IMG/VR virus record: IMGVR_UViG_3300025009_000009
Location: 1 to 64,000 of that record
DNA: 64,000 nucleotides
Reading direction: 5' to 3' (one strand)
Source of the DNA: a virus
The translations under genes were made by a program, and so were the position numbers. Below the pieces are notes generated by a model. That model did not search any database, was not told the origin of the DNA, and saw only the letters and a program-made list of their open reading frames with translations. Positions 7,983 to 15,615 of the stretch are shown here, one piece after another. Each line of letters opens with the position of its first letter. The first letter of the stretch is position 1.

Positions 7983-8420
7983 ATGAAAATAGTAAACGAT
8001 AGTATATTTAGTTATTCAGCAACACACACTATAGTTCATTGTATTTCTTTAGACTGTGTTATGGGTAAAGGTATAGCTAAACAAATAGTGGATTTAAATC
8101 CTAATTTACGTAAATTACTATTAAATGGTCCTTTCGATTTAGATATTGGTAGATCTTACTATATTGAAGATATACATAAAGTTATAAACATGATAACAAA
8201 AGAATTTTATTATGATAAACCAACATACTTAGATTTTATTAATGCTTTAATTGATATTAGAAGAATAGTAGAAGAAAATGATATAAAAAAAATAGTTATG
8301 CCTAAAATTGGGTGTGGTTTAGATAAACTGGAATGGACTAAAGTTAAATTCTTAATAGAACAAATACTAGATGATGTTGTTGAAGAATTAATTGTTTGTG
8401 ATTTAAGTAAATGGGATTGA
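7983..8420 (+). CDS. Macro-domain protein (ADP-ribose binding/hydrolase-like)
   Basis: 145 residues forming a complete minimal macro domain. It has a strand IVHCISLDC, the phosphate-binding glycine loop VMGKGIAKQI (about 26-35), and the second loop MPKIGCGLDKLEW (about 106-118). This pattern is typical of ADP-ribose-1''-phosphatase/Poa1-like macro domains. Such enzymes remove or bind ADP-ribose derivatives. In a phage the likely roles are salvage of ADP-ribose products or reversal of host ADP-ribosylation or NAD-derived immune signals; that is inference. It stands alone, without a fused transferase. Confidence 0.85.
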   Translation: MKIVNDSIFSYSATHTIVHCISLDCVMGKGIAKQIVDLNPNLRKLLLNGPFDLDIGRSYYIEDIHKVINMITKEFYYDKPTYLDFINALIDIRRIVEENDIKKIVMPKIGCGLDKLEWTKVKFLIEQILDDVVEELIVCDLSKWD

Positions 8421-8469
8421 CAGAACATAGCAAATTATGCTACTATATTTAAATTGGAGTAATTACTAA

Positions 8470-8688
8470 ATGTTAATTAAACATTATGAAATTTTAGATA
8501 TTCAATGTTGGTATGCACATATAAAACCAATGACATACCAAGTTGGTGATTTTTATGAAGTTATTTTAACTAAAAGAATGAATGTATTCACTGTTACAAC
8601 AACTGATGGTTATACTTTTGGATTTTATAAACAATATTTAAATTTTGAAGAAGCAAACAAACAGTTTAAAAAATTATTAAGGGGTTGA
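8470..8688 (+). CDS. Hypothetical protein
   Basis: 72 residues with GGAG upstream of the ATG. Beta-rich with a C-terminal helix (NFEEANKQFKKLL). No recognised family. It ends 1 nt before the phosphoesterase gene. Confidence 0.55.
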   Translation: MLIKHYEILDIQCWYAHIKPMTYQVGDFYEVILTKRMNVFTVTTTDGYTFGFYKQYLNFEEANKQFKKLLRG

Positions 8689-8689
8689 T

Positions 8690-9874
8690 ATGTCAAGTTA
8701 CACAGATAGTATGATTATTTTTATAAGGGAACTAAAAGATAAAGGAAATACTTGGGATGAAATAGCTGTTAAATTTAATAAAAAGTTTGGTGAAGAAGAA
8801 AGAAAGACAGCTAATGCTTTAAGAAAAATATACTCACGTTATTCTGATATAGACTTTACCGATGAAACTGTGATAAACAGTATTCAAAGTAATGAAACTT
8901 CAAAAAAGAAGTCGTCTATTTTAGCTAAAGAAAATAGAGCTTTAGTTAATTATGTATCTGGTAGGAAGAATTTATTAGAAGAAATTAGAGAAATGTTATC
9001 TAGTAGATCATTTACACAATATAAAGTACCAATATATAAACCAGATAAGTCTAAACGAAATATGACAATGGAAACATTATTAAGTGATTTGCATGATGGT
9101 AAAAGAACACCAACATTTAATAATAGAATACTAAAAGAAAGATTACAAAAATATACTTCAGTTATTATTGGTGAAATAAATAGATATGAAAAAATATATA
9201 ATGTTGAACGTATTGTTGCACCTATTTTAGGTGATTTAATAGAAAATTCATATATGCATGGTATAGAATCTTTAGCTGGTTGTGAATATCAGAATCCTGA
9301 ACAAATTAGACATGTTACCCAATTATTATTTCAAGATTTTCTTATACCATTATCATTAACTGGAAGGCAGATAGTAGTTCCTTGTCTGACAGGAAATCAT
9401 AGTAAATATTCCTTTAAAGATACATATATTGATCCAGGAAAAAATAATTTAAGTTGGATAATTTATAACATGTTAGAAATGCTATGTAAAGCATCTAAAT
9501 TAACAAATATTGAATTTATAATACCTGAAGGTATATATTGTGTCTATGAAATATATGGAGATCCTATATTATATGAACATAAAGTTGACAGTTATCAACA
9601 AAAAAATGTAGAAGCTCATATACATGATAGATCTAAACAAGTCAAGAAGATGATAAAATTTGCTAGATTTGGTCATTTTCATGAATCATTATCTTATGGT
9701 AGGGGTAGAATTATATTTAATGCTTCATTTAGTGGTCTTGACTCTTATTCTGAGATAAAAGGATATTCATCTGAGCCAAGCCAGACCATAAATTATTATA
9801 TAGAAACAGATACTAGATGTGATAGCTATTACCACTCATTTATAGTGAATTTAAACAAATATGAAAAAGTGTAG
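8690..9874 (+). CDS. Calcineurin-like metallophosphoesterase (SbcD/Mre11-like)
   Basis: 394 residues. Residues 1-55 look like a helix-turn-helix (DKGNTWDEIAVKFN...). The phosphoesterase core follows with all signature motifs in order: LSDLHDG (D133, H135), LGDLIEN (181-185), LTGNHSK (G235-N236-H237) and GHFHES (327-332). Enzymes with this arrangement are binuclear-metal phosphodiesterases; in phages they are often DNA repair or recombination exonucleases. No SbcC-type ATPase is in the window. The gene ends inside the start of the HNH-AP2 gene. Confidence 0.85.
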   Translation: MSSYTDSMIIFIRELKDKGNTWDEIAVKFNKKFGEEERKTANALRKIYSRYSDIDFTDETVINSIQSNETSKKKSSILAKENRALVNYVSGRKNLLEEIREMLSSRSFTQYKVPIYKPDKSKRNMTMETLLSDLHDGKRTPTFNNRILKERLQKYTSVIIGEINRYEKIYNVERIVAPILGDLIENSYMHGIESLAGCEYQNPEQIRHVTQLLFQDFLIPLSLTGRQIVVPCLTGNHSKYSFKDTYIDPGKNNLSWIIYNMLEMLCKASKLTNIEFIIPEGIYCVYEIYGDPILYEHKVDSYQQKNVEAHIHDRSKQVKKMIKFARFGHFHESLSYGRGRIIFNASFSGLDSYSEIKGYSSEPSQTINYYIETDTRCDSYYHSFIVNLNKYEKV

Positions 9875-10523
9875 TAAATGTAAAAAATTAAAAGAAAATT
9901 CTGATTTTACAAAAAAACAAAAAGATGGAGAATCGTTAAGATCTCAATGTAAAGAATGTGAACGAGAATATAGTAGATTATATGATACTAGAACAAAAAA
10001 CAAGGTATCAAAAAAATATGAAAAAACAATAAATGGTTTTATAATGAGAGTATATAGAAATATGAAATCTAGAGTTTTAGGTATTCAAAAACAAAAATTT
10101 CATTTATATGAAAATTTAGAACTTTTAGATAAGGATCTATTCTATGAATGGTCAAAAAACAATATAGATTTCTTAACATTATTTAAAAATTGGGAAAATA
10201 ATAAATATGTAAGAAAATTAACACCTAGTATTGATAGAATAGATTCAAAAAAGGGATATGTTTTTAATAATATTAGGTGGGTTATTTTTAGTGATAATTG
10301 TAAAAATATCCAAAGATTACAGTCAAATAACACAAGTTCATATCGTGGTGTATATTTTAATAAATCTAACAATAGATGGGTTTCTCAAATAAGTCACGAT
10401 AAAAAACATTATTTTTTAGGATATTTTGAAAATATTGAAGATGCTATAGAAACATATAATAAAAAAGCAATTGAATTATTTGGAAAATTTGCTTTTATAA
10501 ATATTAAAAAAATAGAAAATTAA
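9861..10523 (+). CDS. HNH homing endonuclease with AP2 DNA-binding domain
   Basis: 220 residues in three modules. The N-terminal zinc finger has CSKCKK...CKECE (residues 4-34). The HNH-like core is PSIDRIDSKKGYVFNNIRW near residues 117-135. The C-terminal AP2 domain runs from SSYRGVYFNKSNNRWVSQI to FGKFAFIN. This is the composition of free-standing phage homing endonucleases. It starts inside the last codons of the phosphoesterase gene, as expected for a mobile gene inserted at a gene boundary. Confidence 0.88.
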   Translation: MKKCSKCKKLKENSDFTKKQKDGESLRSQCKECEREYSRLYDTRTKNKVSKKYEKTINGFIMRVYRNMKSRVLGIQKQKFHLYENLELLDKDLFYEWSKNNIDFLTLFKNWENNKYVRKLTPSIDRIDSKKGYVFNNIRWVIFSDNCKNIQRLQSNNTSSYRGVYFNKSNNRWVSQISHDKKHYFLGYFENIEDAIETYNKKAIELFGKFAFINIKKIEN

Positions 10524-10547
10524 TATATACAAACAAAGGATAGTATT

Positions 10548-10778
10548 ATGAAGTTTTATAAATTTGCAAATGGTCAGCTAATTAACGTTGACTATATCAA
10601 AGAAAAGTTAGCAATCATTGATATCGTTGAACAATCTTATGGTTGTAATGAATGGTTTTTTACTATTAAGTTTAAAGCTGATACAGGATTAGAAAGTATA
10701 CAACCAACGTTTGATAACGAAATATTAGCTAAGGAACAACTTAAAGAGTTTATATATTATCTGGAGACTAATTTATAG
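10548..10778 (+). CDS. Hypothetical protein
   Basis: 76 residues, good AAAGGA ribosome site, ending in a helix (LAKEQLKEFIYYLETNL). The beta-rich first part (FYKFANGQLINVDYIKEKLAIIDIVEQ) suggests a small alpha/beta fold. Unassigned. Confidence 0.6.
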   Translation: MKFYKFANGQLINVDYIKEKLAIIDIVEQSYGCNEWFFTIKFKADTGLESIQPTFDNEILAKEQLKEFIYYLETNL

Positions 10779-10786
10779 GAGATACT

Positions 10787-10942
10787 ATGAAAAATAAAAT
10801 AACGGTAATAGTTAGAAACTATAACGATTATTGTTTTCATGTAAAACAATTTGAAACCTTCGAAGAAGCAAAAAATTACTTGATTGATAACTGTGGTAAT
10901 GGTATAATAATCATAGGAACAGAATACCATATTATAAACTAG
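10787..10942 (+). CDS. Small hypothetical protein
   Basis: 51 residues with AGGAG before the ATG. It has two strands, a FEEAKNYLID helix and a final strand (IIIIGTEYHII), like the gene at 4239. Its stop is 9 nt before the ClpP-like gene. Unassigned. Confidence 0.6.
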   Translation: MKNKITVIVRNYNDYCFHVKQFETFEEAKNYLIDNCGNGIIIIGTEYHIIN

Positions 10943-10951
10943 GAGGAAGAT

Positions 10952-11503
10952 ATGGCAAAAAAAGATAAAGAATCAACACAGTATTGGATAGAGAAGGGAA
11001 TAGATGTTGAAAATCGTATACTAGATATTGATGATTATATAGATTCAGAGACTGTTTCACCTAAGATTAGAGCTTTACGTTGTATGCAAAGAAAGAGTAA
11101 CGACCCAATAACAATCAATGTTAATAGTATGGGTGGTTGTGTTTATAATTCATTCGCATTATATGATACAATACGAGACATATCGAACTCTGGAATTCTT
11201 ATTAGAACAATGGCTTATGGTAGTATAATGAGTGGTGGTTCCATTATTTTTTTAGCTGGAGATGAGAGAAGTATGTTGATAAATACCACCACAATGATAC
11301 ACACGATCAACTTCGGGGTCGAGGGTAAGGTTAAAGAAGTAGAAATAGAAATGAAAGAATCTAAGAGATTAGAAGAAAAGATGATTGAAATATATGCATC
11401 TAGAACTAAGAAAAGTAAACGTTTTTGGAAGAAACAAATAAAATATATAGACAATTATTATGATTATAAAACTTCTAAAAAACTAGGAATAATTAATAAA
11501 TAA
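10952..11503 (+). CDS. ClpP-like serine protease (cytoplasmic, S14)
   Basis: 183 residues with the ClpP/crotonase fold sequence. NVNSMGGCVYNSFALYDTI is the oxyanion loop and first helix. YGSIMSGGS carries the nucleophile (S94), MIHTINFG the histidine (H117), and YIDNYY a candidate Asp (D167), followed by the family's usual GIIN end. There is no signal peptide. In other phages ClpP-like proteins are often prohead maturation proteases. This one sits in the early block, far from scaffold and capsid, so it may instead act on host proteins. AGGAGG precedes the ATG. Confidence 0.85.
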   Translation: MAKKDKESTQYWIEKGIDVENRILDIDDYIDSETVSPKIRALRCMQRKSNDPITINVNSMGGCVYNSFALYDTIRDISNSGILIRTMAYGSIMSGGSIIFLAGDERSMLINTTTMIHTINFGVEGKVKEVEIEMKESKRLEEKMIEIYASRTKKSKRFWKKQIKYIDNYYDYKTSKKLGIINK

Positions 11504-11515
11504 CTTTAACGAATA

Positions 11516-11698
11516 ATGAGATATATGGAAGAACTACTTAAACAATTTAACATTACTAAAGACGAAGTAATTAAAATACTTCAAGATGCTATACTAGATA
11601 CTACAGATACTAATATAATGAAATTACTAAATTTCAGCAAAATATTCAATTGTCACCCAACAAATGCTATTAAATTCTTTAGAAAACCTTGGGAATAA
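11516..11698 (+). CDS. Hypothetical helical protein
   Basis: 60 residues, all-helical by composition (MEELLKQFNITKDEVIKILQDAI). The ribosome site is weak, so a start at the second Met (11525) is possible. No family recognised. Confidence 0.5.
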   Translation: MRYMEELLKQFNITKDEVIKILQDAILDTTDTNIMKLLNFSKIFNCHPTNAIKFFRKPWE

Positions 11699-11700
11699 CT

Positions 11701-11886
11701 ATGGAAAACAACGAAACAAATCCCACAATAATAAATTGTGATGAAAATGATATATGTTACGAATGTCTATTCTTTGATAGACAAGACGAATACTGTAACT
11801 TATATAGTGTTAATAATCTTGATGCACAAAAAAGTAAACATAAATGTTGTAAAATTAAAAGAATTATTATACAATATAATGAATAA
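11701..11886 (+). CDS. Cys-rich small protein, probable metal binding
   Basis: 61 residues with C-Y-E-C ... D-E-Y-C ... K-C-C, a likely Zn knuckle (about residues 15-48). The frame extends back to a TTG at 11689, but the ATG at 11701, placed just after the previous stop, is the natural start. Confidence 0.55.
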   Translation: MENNETNPTIINCDENDICYECLFFDRQDEYCNLYSVNNLDAQKSKHKCCKIKRIIIQYNE

Positions 11887-11895
11887 GGGGTAAAT

Positions 11896-12363
11896 ATGAA
11901 TTTTAATCATTATTTGATGGTATTTAACTATCTTGATATCTTTGAAAAATGTTTTTGTATTTTTATAATATTATTATGTGTTGGTATTTTATCTGTTATA
12001 TCATATAATATTTATTGGCATTTAAACTATAAATATGAATACTCTGACGCAAAAGAAACTACAGGAATTGTTACTGATATGAACTATAGAGCTTCGTATA
12101 TGATAACAGTTTTTAATGGAAAAACAATAAATACTATTCATCATCCAGAAAAAAATGAAGTATATATTTATATTGAGTCTTTAAATTTAAAGAAAGAATT
12201 TGATAGTTCAAAATTATATCAACTTGTTCGAATTGATGATACCATTAAAATAACATATAAAGAGTGTTATATAGTAAAAAAAGATTACTCTAAAAAGAAA
12301 ACTTTAGATTCATATGAAATATTAACAATAACAACACCAAAAGGTAGAATTTGGGAGAATTAA
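11896..12363 (+). CDS. Membrane protein
   Basis: 155 residues with a membrane segment at about 17-40 (FCIFIILLCVGILSVISYNIYW). A soluble beta-rich domain follows, ending ILTITTPKGRIWEN. It is likely anchored in the inner membrane with one large domain. AGGGG ribosome site. No family recognised. Confidence 0.6.
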   Translation: MNFNHYLMVFNYLDIFEKCFCIFIILLCVGILSVISYNIYWHLNYKYEYSDAKETTGIVTDMNYRASYMITVFNGKTINTIHHPEKNEVYIYIESLNLKKEFDSSKLYQLVRIDDTIKITYKECYIVKKDYSKKKTLDSYEILTITTPKGRIWEN

Positions 12364-12377
12364 TTTAGGGAGAAAAA

Positions 12378-12674
12378 ATGAAAAAAATATTTATAGTATA
12401 TAGATCTGATTATGACTATAATGAAAATATTATAGCCTTCAATTCTAAAGAAAAAGCAGAAGAAATGATACTAAGAAATAAAGAAGCTAATTATCAAACA
12501 TATTTAAAGGATTTTAATGATTTTTTAAATAATAAGGAATCCCTTTTTTATAAAATTACTAGAGATGAAAAAATTAGAAGAAAAGAACCCTGTTCTATGA
12601 AGGAAGTCTTACAAAGTTGTTCATATGCATCTGATATGTATTTTGAAGAAATAGAATATGATGAGGAGAATTAA
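12378..12674 (+). CDS. Hypothetical protein
   Basis: 98 residues, AGGGAG ribosome site. It starts with a strand and an AFNSKEKAEEMILRN helix, like the 'FEEA' small genes of this block, then a longer charged helical part. The stop abuts the kinase start. Confidence 0.6.
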   Translation: MKKIFIVYRSDYDYNENIIAFNSKEKAEEMILRNKEANYQTYLKDFNDFLNNKESLFYKITRDEKIRRKEPCSMKEVLQSCSYASDMYFEEIEYDEEN

Positions 12675-13367
12675 ATGAGTAATATCATTGGTATAGGTGG
12701 TAAAGCTAAACATGGTAAAGATTCTATTGCTAACGTTTTAATTGATAATTTTGGTTATAAACGTATATCTTTAGCCGATCCACTTAAAAAAATACTTTAC
12801 ATAGGCTTAAAAGAATACTTTACATTAAACGATTTCTACGATCAGAACATCAAAGATTTAACGTTTGATAAATATACTAGTTATCCAGAATTAGTTTTAA
12901 CCAAAGTCCAAATAGAGCGTATTGTGTGTGCTATAAACATCAATTACAATCTTACTGGTGTTGAAATGGATATAATACGTGAATGGTTTAGAAACGAAAA
13001 ATTCTATTCTTTACGTGATTTAATGCAAAGATTTGGTACTGATTTATGTAGAAACCTAATTAATAAACAAATATGGATATTGACCTCACAAAAACAAATT
13101 AATCATACATCAATAAATAGTCCAGAAATTAATTTTGTAATATCTGATATTCGCTTTCCAGAAGAAAGACAAATGGTTAAAAATCTTAATGGGTTACTAT
13201 TACTAGTAAAACGTGATTTAAAAATTGAAGGTGAGGTTCATACATCTGAACAATCTTTAGGTGATGATAGTGAATATAATACTATTATACATAATACATC
13301 AACATTAGAAGATCTAGAAAAAAACATCATTAAATTACACAAATCTAAATATCCTCTTTTTAAATAA
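12675..13367 (+). CDS. Deoxynucleoside monophosphate kinase
   Basis: 230 residues. The P-loop is GGKAKHGKDS (residues 8-17). A RISLADPLKK segment and LMQRFGTDLCR are characteristic of the phage dNMP kinase family (T4 gene 1 type), and VISDIRFPEE (about 155-164) is the second conserved block. It phosphorylates dNMPs to dNDPs for phage DNA synthesis and fits with the dUTPase and HAD nucleotidase at the other end of the window. GAGGAG ribosome site. Confidence 0.88.
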   Translation: MSNIIGIGGKAKHGKDSIANVLIDNFGYKRISLADPLKKILYIGLKEYFTLNDFYDQNIKDLTFDKYTSYPELVLTKVQIERIVCAININYNLTGVEMDIIREWFRNEKFYSLRDLMQRFGTDLCRNLINKQIWILTSQKQINHTSINSPEINFVISDIRFPEERQMVKNLNGLLLLVKRDLKIEGEVHTSEQSLGDDSEYNTIIHNTSTLEDLEKNIIKLHKSKYPLFK

Positions 13368-13372
13368 TTCTC

Positions 13373-13401
13373 TTGTCTTTTCTATATTTATATCATATAA
13401 T
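13373..13401 (+). promoter_or_regulatory. Sigma70-like promoter for the 13438 gene
   Basis: TTGTCT, 17-nt spacer, TATAAT. It lies in the gap after the dNMP kinase and about 37 nt before the candidate ATA start of the next gene. Confidence 0.65.
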
Positions 13402-13437
13402 GAAAATAACGTTGTTAACCTTAACAAAGGAATAACT

Positions 13438-13743
13438 ATAGAAACTGAATTAAAACAACTAAAAGCTGAGAATGACCGCCTTAAAAAAAGATTGAAAATC
13501 TTGGAGAAGAGATTAGGTAAGTTTCGAAGTAAGAACAAAGAGTTATGTGACGAAATAGAAGAACTAGATGTTGAAGCTGAAACAAAGAAAGCATTAAAAA
13601 CAACACCACTTAAAGAAGATGGATGTCCTAAGTGTGGTAGAGATTTGAACGTTAGTTCTGTTCCTCATGGTGAATTGGAGATATGTACAAATCCTGATTG
13701 TTCTTATAGAAAAGTTAATAGAAAAAAAGTAAAGGAAAGATAA
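13438..13743 (+). CDS. Coiled-coil zinc-ribbon protein with apparent ATA start
   Basis: The 102-codon frame starts with a leucine-zipper-like helix (ELKQLKAENDRLKKRLKILEKRL). It ends in a zinc ribbon, CPKCGRDL...CTNPDCSY. The AAAGGA ribosome site is placed 6 nt before an ATA codon at 13438, exactly where ATG is expected; no ATG or GTG is in frame. The only other start is a TTG at 13492, which has no ribosome site and would cut the coiled coil. Rare AUA initiation, a mutated start or a base error are all possible. Function unknown; probably DNA or protein binding. Confidence 0.6.
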   Translation: METELKQLKAENDRLKKRLKILEKRLGKFRSKNKELCDEIEELDVEAETKKALKTTPLKEDGCPKCGRDLNVSSVPHGELEICTNPDCSYRKVNRKKVKER

Positions 13744-13744
13744 A

Positions 13745-14089
13745 ATGACACAATATGAAAAAGACTTAGCTGCTGTTAAACAAAATGGTTATGCTTTACA
13801 ATATGTTAACCATCAAACAGAAGAATTGTGTTTAATTGCTGTTAAAGAATATGGTAATGTATTACAATATGTTAAACATCAAACACCAGAACTTTGTTTA
13901 GCTGCTGTTAAAGAGAATGGTTATGTTTTACAATATGTTAAACATCAAACAGAAGAAATATGTTTAGCCGCTGTTAAGGAAAATAGTTATGCTTTACGTT
14001 TGGTTAAACCAGAGATTAAAACAGAAGAATTCTTATTACGTTGTTTAGAAAATAATATAGCTTGTATAGAACATATGGAGATAAAATGA
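13745..14089 (+). CDS. DUF4116-type repeat protein (complete copy)
   Basis: 114 residues made of four DUF4116-like repeats (core 'ELCLAAVKENGYVLQYVKHQT'-like, about 24 residues each) plus a C-terminal cap. It shares 133 bp with the gene at the left window edge. AAAGGAAAG precedes the ATG. The stop overlaps the start of the resolvase gene (ATGA), so it is coupled to a recombination enzyme. Function unknown. Confidence 0.75.
   Translation: MTQYEKDLAAVKQNGYALQYVNHQTEELCLIAVKEYGNVLQYVKHQTPELCLAAVKENGYVLQYVKHQTEEICLAAVKENSYALRLVKPEIKTEEFLLRCLENNIACIEHMEIK
13936..14068 (+). repeat. Direct repeat copy B (133 bp)
   Basis: Matches 219-351 with one visible mismatch, same orientation. The two copies bound the whole early block (about 13.7 kb apart). 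Confidence 0.9.
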
Positions 14090-14583
14090 TCATAACAATA
14101 GATTTATCTGTACATTCAACGGGATATACAGTTTTTGATGAAGAAGTCTTAATTGACTATGGAATAATAACACCAGAAAGATACCCAAAACAATCAATAG
14201 ATCGTTATCCTATTAAGTCTGTTAATCAAGTAAAGTCAACAGCTAAACAGGTACATACTCTAATTGAGTCATATTTGCCTCAAATTGAAGCTATTGTAAT
14301 AGAAGAGATAAATGGTGCTGGTAGAAGAAACATCATTGGTACAAAGGCATTGTGTGGCATTCACTACGTTTTAATGTCTTTGATGGATTTGGAAACATTA
14401 AAGAAGGTTGTTTTCATTAAATCATGTGAATGGAGAAAGGCTTTAAACCTTAAACGTAATGGTGATTGGAAACAATCTGCTGTTGATTTTATCAATGAAA
14501 AGCATGGTACTGAGTTTATTAGAGAAGAAAATGATTTGACAGATGCTTTGTGTTTGTACTACGCTTATCTAAAACTTAAGTAA
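14086..14583 (+). CDS. RuvC-like Holliday junction resolvase
   Basis: 165 residues of the RNase H-fold resolvase type. Strand 1 is TIDLSVHSTGYTVF with the first catalytic Asp (D6). AIVIEEING carries the catalytic Glu (about 73). The C-terminal DLTDALCLYYAY has the final Asp pair (D150, D153). It resolves branched DNA before packaging. The frame extends to an ATG at 14062, but GGAGATAAA is correctly spaced for the ATG at 14086, which also overlaps the previous stop. Confidence 0.82.
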   Translation: MIITIDLSVHSTGYTVFDEEVLIDYGIITPERYPKQSIDRYPIKSVNQVKSTAKQVHTLIESYLPQIEAIVIEEINGAGRRNIIGTKALCGIHYVLMSLMDLETLKKVVFIKSCEWRKALNLKRNGDWKQSAVDFINEKHGTEFIREENDLTDALCLYYAYLKLK

Positions 14584-14606
14584 AATTATGAGAATAATAT
14601 ACCTCG

Positions 14607-14715
14607 TGTTCATCAATTAGTGAACATATAAGTAAAAGTGAACATTTGTATAAATTATCGAGTAGTTATAGTGTTTTTGTTCACATTTATCATTATGTTC
14701 AGTAAGAAGTGAACA
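14607..14715. promoter_or_regulatory. Cluster of six TGTTCA/TGAACA sites at the convergent junction
   Basis: TGTTCA at 14607, 14678, 14696; TGAACA at 14621, 14639, 14710. Two pairs (14607/14621 and 14696/14710) have the same geometry, TGTTCA-N8-TGAACA, 89 bp apart. Candidate operators for a dimeric protein, an origin-like iteron cluster, or RNA hairpins; no U-tract follows, so they are not simple terminators. Confidence 0.6.
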
Positions 14716-14731
14716 TTAAAAGAAGGTTAAA

Positions 14732-14791
14732 AATGAATTGTGAAAGCTTAGAACTCTTATCTTTAGTTATATTTTTAATAATTAATCCTTA
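14732..14791 (+). CDS. Possible 19-residue hydrophobic peptide
   Basis: AGAAGG ribosome site followed by ATG and 19 codons (MNCESLELLSLVIFLIINP), ending 3 nt into the convergent lysis gene. A single membrane-size segment. Could be a small toxic peptide or chance. Confidence 0.25.
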
Positions 14792-15343
14792 AAAATATTT
14801 CATTGTTAATTTTTCATATTCTTTTCTAGGTTTTTGATTAAAACTATGATAACAAGTCCAGGGATTCTTCTTATTTTTACAAGCGTTTATTTTATCCTTT
14901 AGTATCTTAAAATGACTATCAAACATATATTCTAAGTTATTCTTAAGCTTTAAAGGGTCAAGGTTGTAGTTTTGAATCGTTTTAACATGGATTTGGAATA
15001 ACCCTAAGTCTGTTTTAGCTTTAACTATCTTAGCAGTCTCTGTACATTTGATAGTATCATCAGAAATAGCCACACAATTATTCTCATATATAATAACTTC
15101 AGTTTTCCTATGTGTTTTATGGTTGAGATTACTCTCTTGTTTTGCTATAGATATTGATATATTTGGGTCAATGTCGTACTTTTTGCTGTATTTTTTAAAT
15201 AGATTTGTGTATTTTTCGGCTAATTTTAAGTCTTTTACTTCCATTAAGTTGTATATCTTATTACAAAGTTTATCTTTTTTACATTCAAAAGCGTTAATTT
15301 GATTAGATAATACTAAAAAACTTATAAATAATAATTTCTTCAT
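14789..15343 (-). CDS. Exported lytic transglycosylase (SLT-type endolysin)
   Basis: 184 residues. An N-terminal signal peptide (KKLLFISFLVLSNQINA, cleavage near 18) leads into an SLT domain. SISIAKQESNLN holds the catalytic Glu (E70) and TDLGLFQIH (111-119) is the second SLT motif. It cleaves peptidoglycan glycan strands in the periplasm, so it should be exported by Sec rather than released by a holin. Four or more Cys suggest disulfides. It is the most distal gene of the minus-strand lysis cassette. AAAGGAG ribosome site. Confidence 0.85.
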   Translation of the reverse strand: MKKLLFISFLVLSNQINAFECKKDKLCNKIYNLMEVKDLKLAEKYTNLFKKYSKKYDIDPNISISIAKQESNLNHKTHRKTEVIIYENNCVAISDDTIKCTETAKIVKAKTDLGLFQIHVKTIQNYNLDPLKLKNNLEYMFDSHFKILKDKINACKNKKNPWTCYHSFNQKPRKEYEKLTMKYF

Positions 15344-15352
15344 TAAACTCCT

Positions 15353-15517
15353 TTAACCAGGTTTAATTAAACTTACATCAACAATCTTAAACCATCTATA
15401 AATGTTATCTATTTTTATACGTAAACAATACTCATTATCAGCATCAATAGCTCTTATTATTCCTTCATTTCCATTTATCCAAACTTTCTGGTTAATTCTG
15501 AATCTTTCAATGTTCAT
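15353..15517 (-). CDS. Small beta-barrel-like protein
   Basis: 54 residues (MNIERFRINQKVWINGNEGIIRAI...), KOW/SH3-like in appearance: a positively charged strand, 'VWING-x-GII' and a final strand. It ends 9 nt before the transglycosylase start. No function assigned. Confidence 0.55.
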   Translation of the reverse strand: MNIERFRINQKVWINGNEGIIRAIDADNEYCLRIKIDNIYRWFKIVDVSLIKPG

Positions 15518-15535
15518 ATTAGTCTCTAAAATAAT

Positions 15536-15568
15536 AAAGAGGACTAGGGTTTAATTAGTCCTCTTTTT
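15536..15568 (-). terminator. Bidirectional-looking terminator
   Basis: An 11-bp stem (AAAGAGGACTA / TAGTCCTCTTT) with a 9-nt loop lies between two minus-strand lysis genes. T-rich tails are present on both strands. Confidence 0.7.
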
Positions 15569-15615
15569 AAACAAGGAGGTTGCAAATGAAAATAGATCCG
15601 ATTGTGTCGTTCGGA

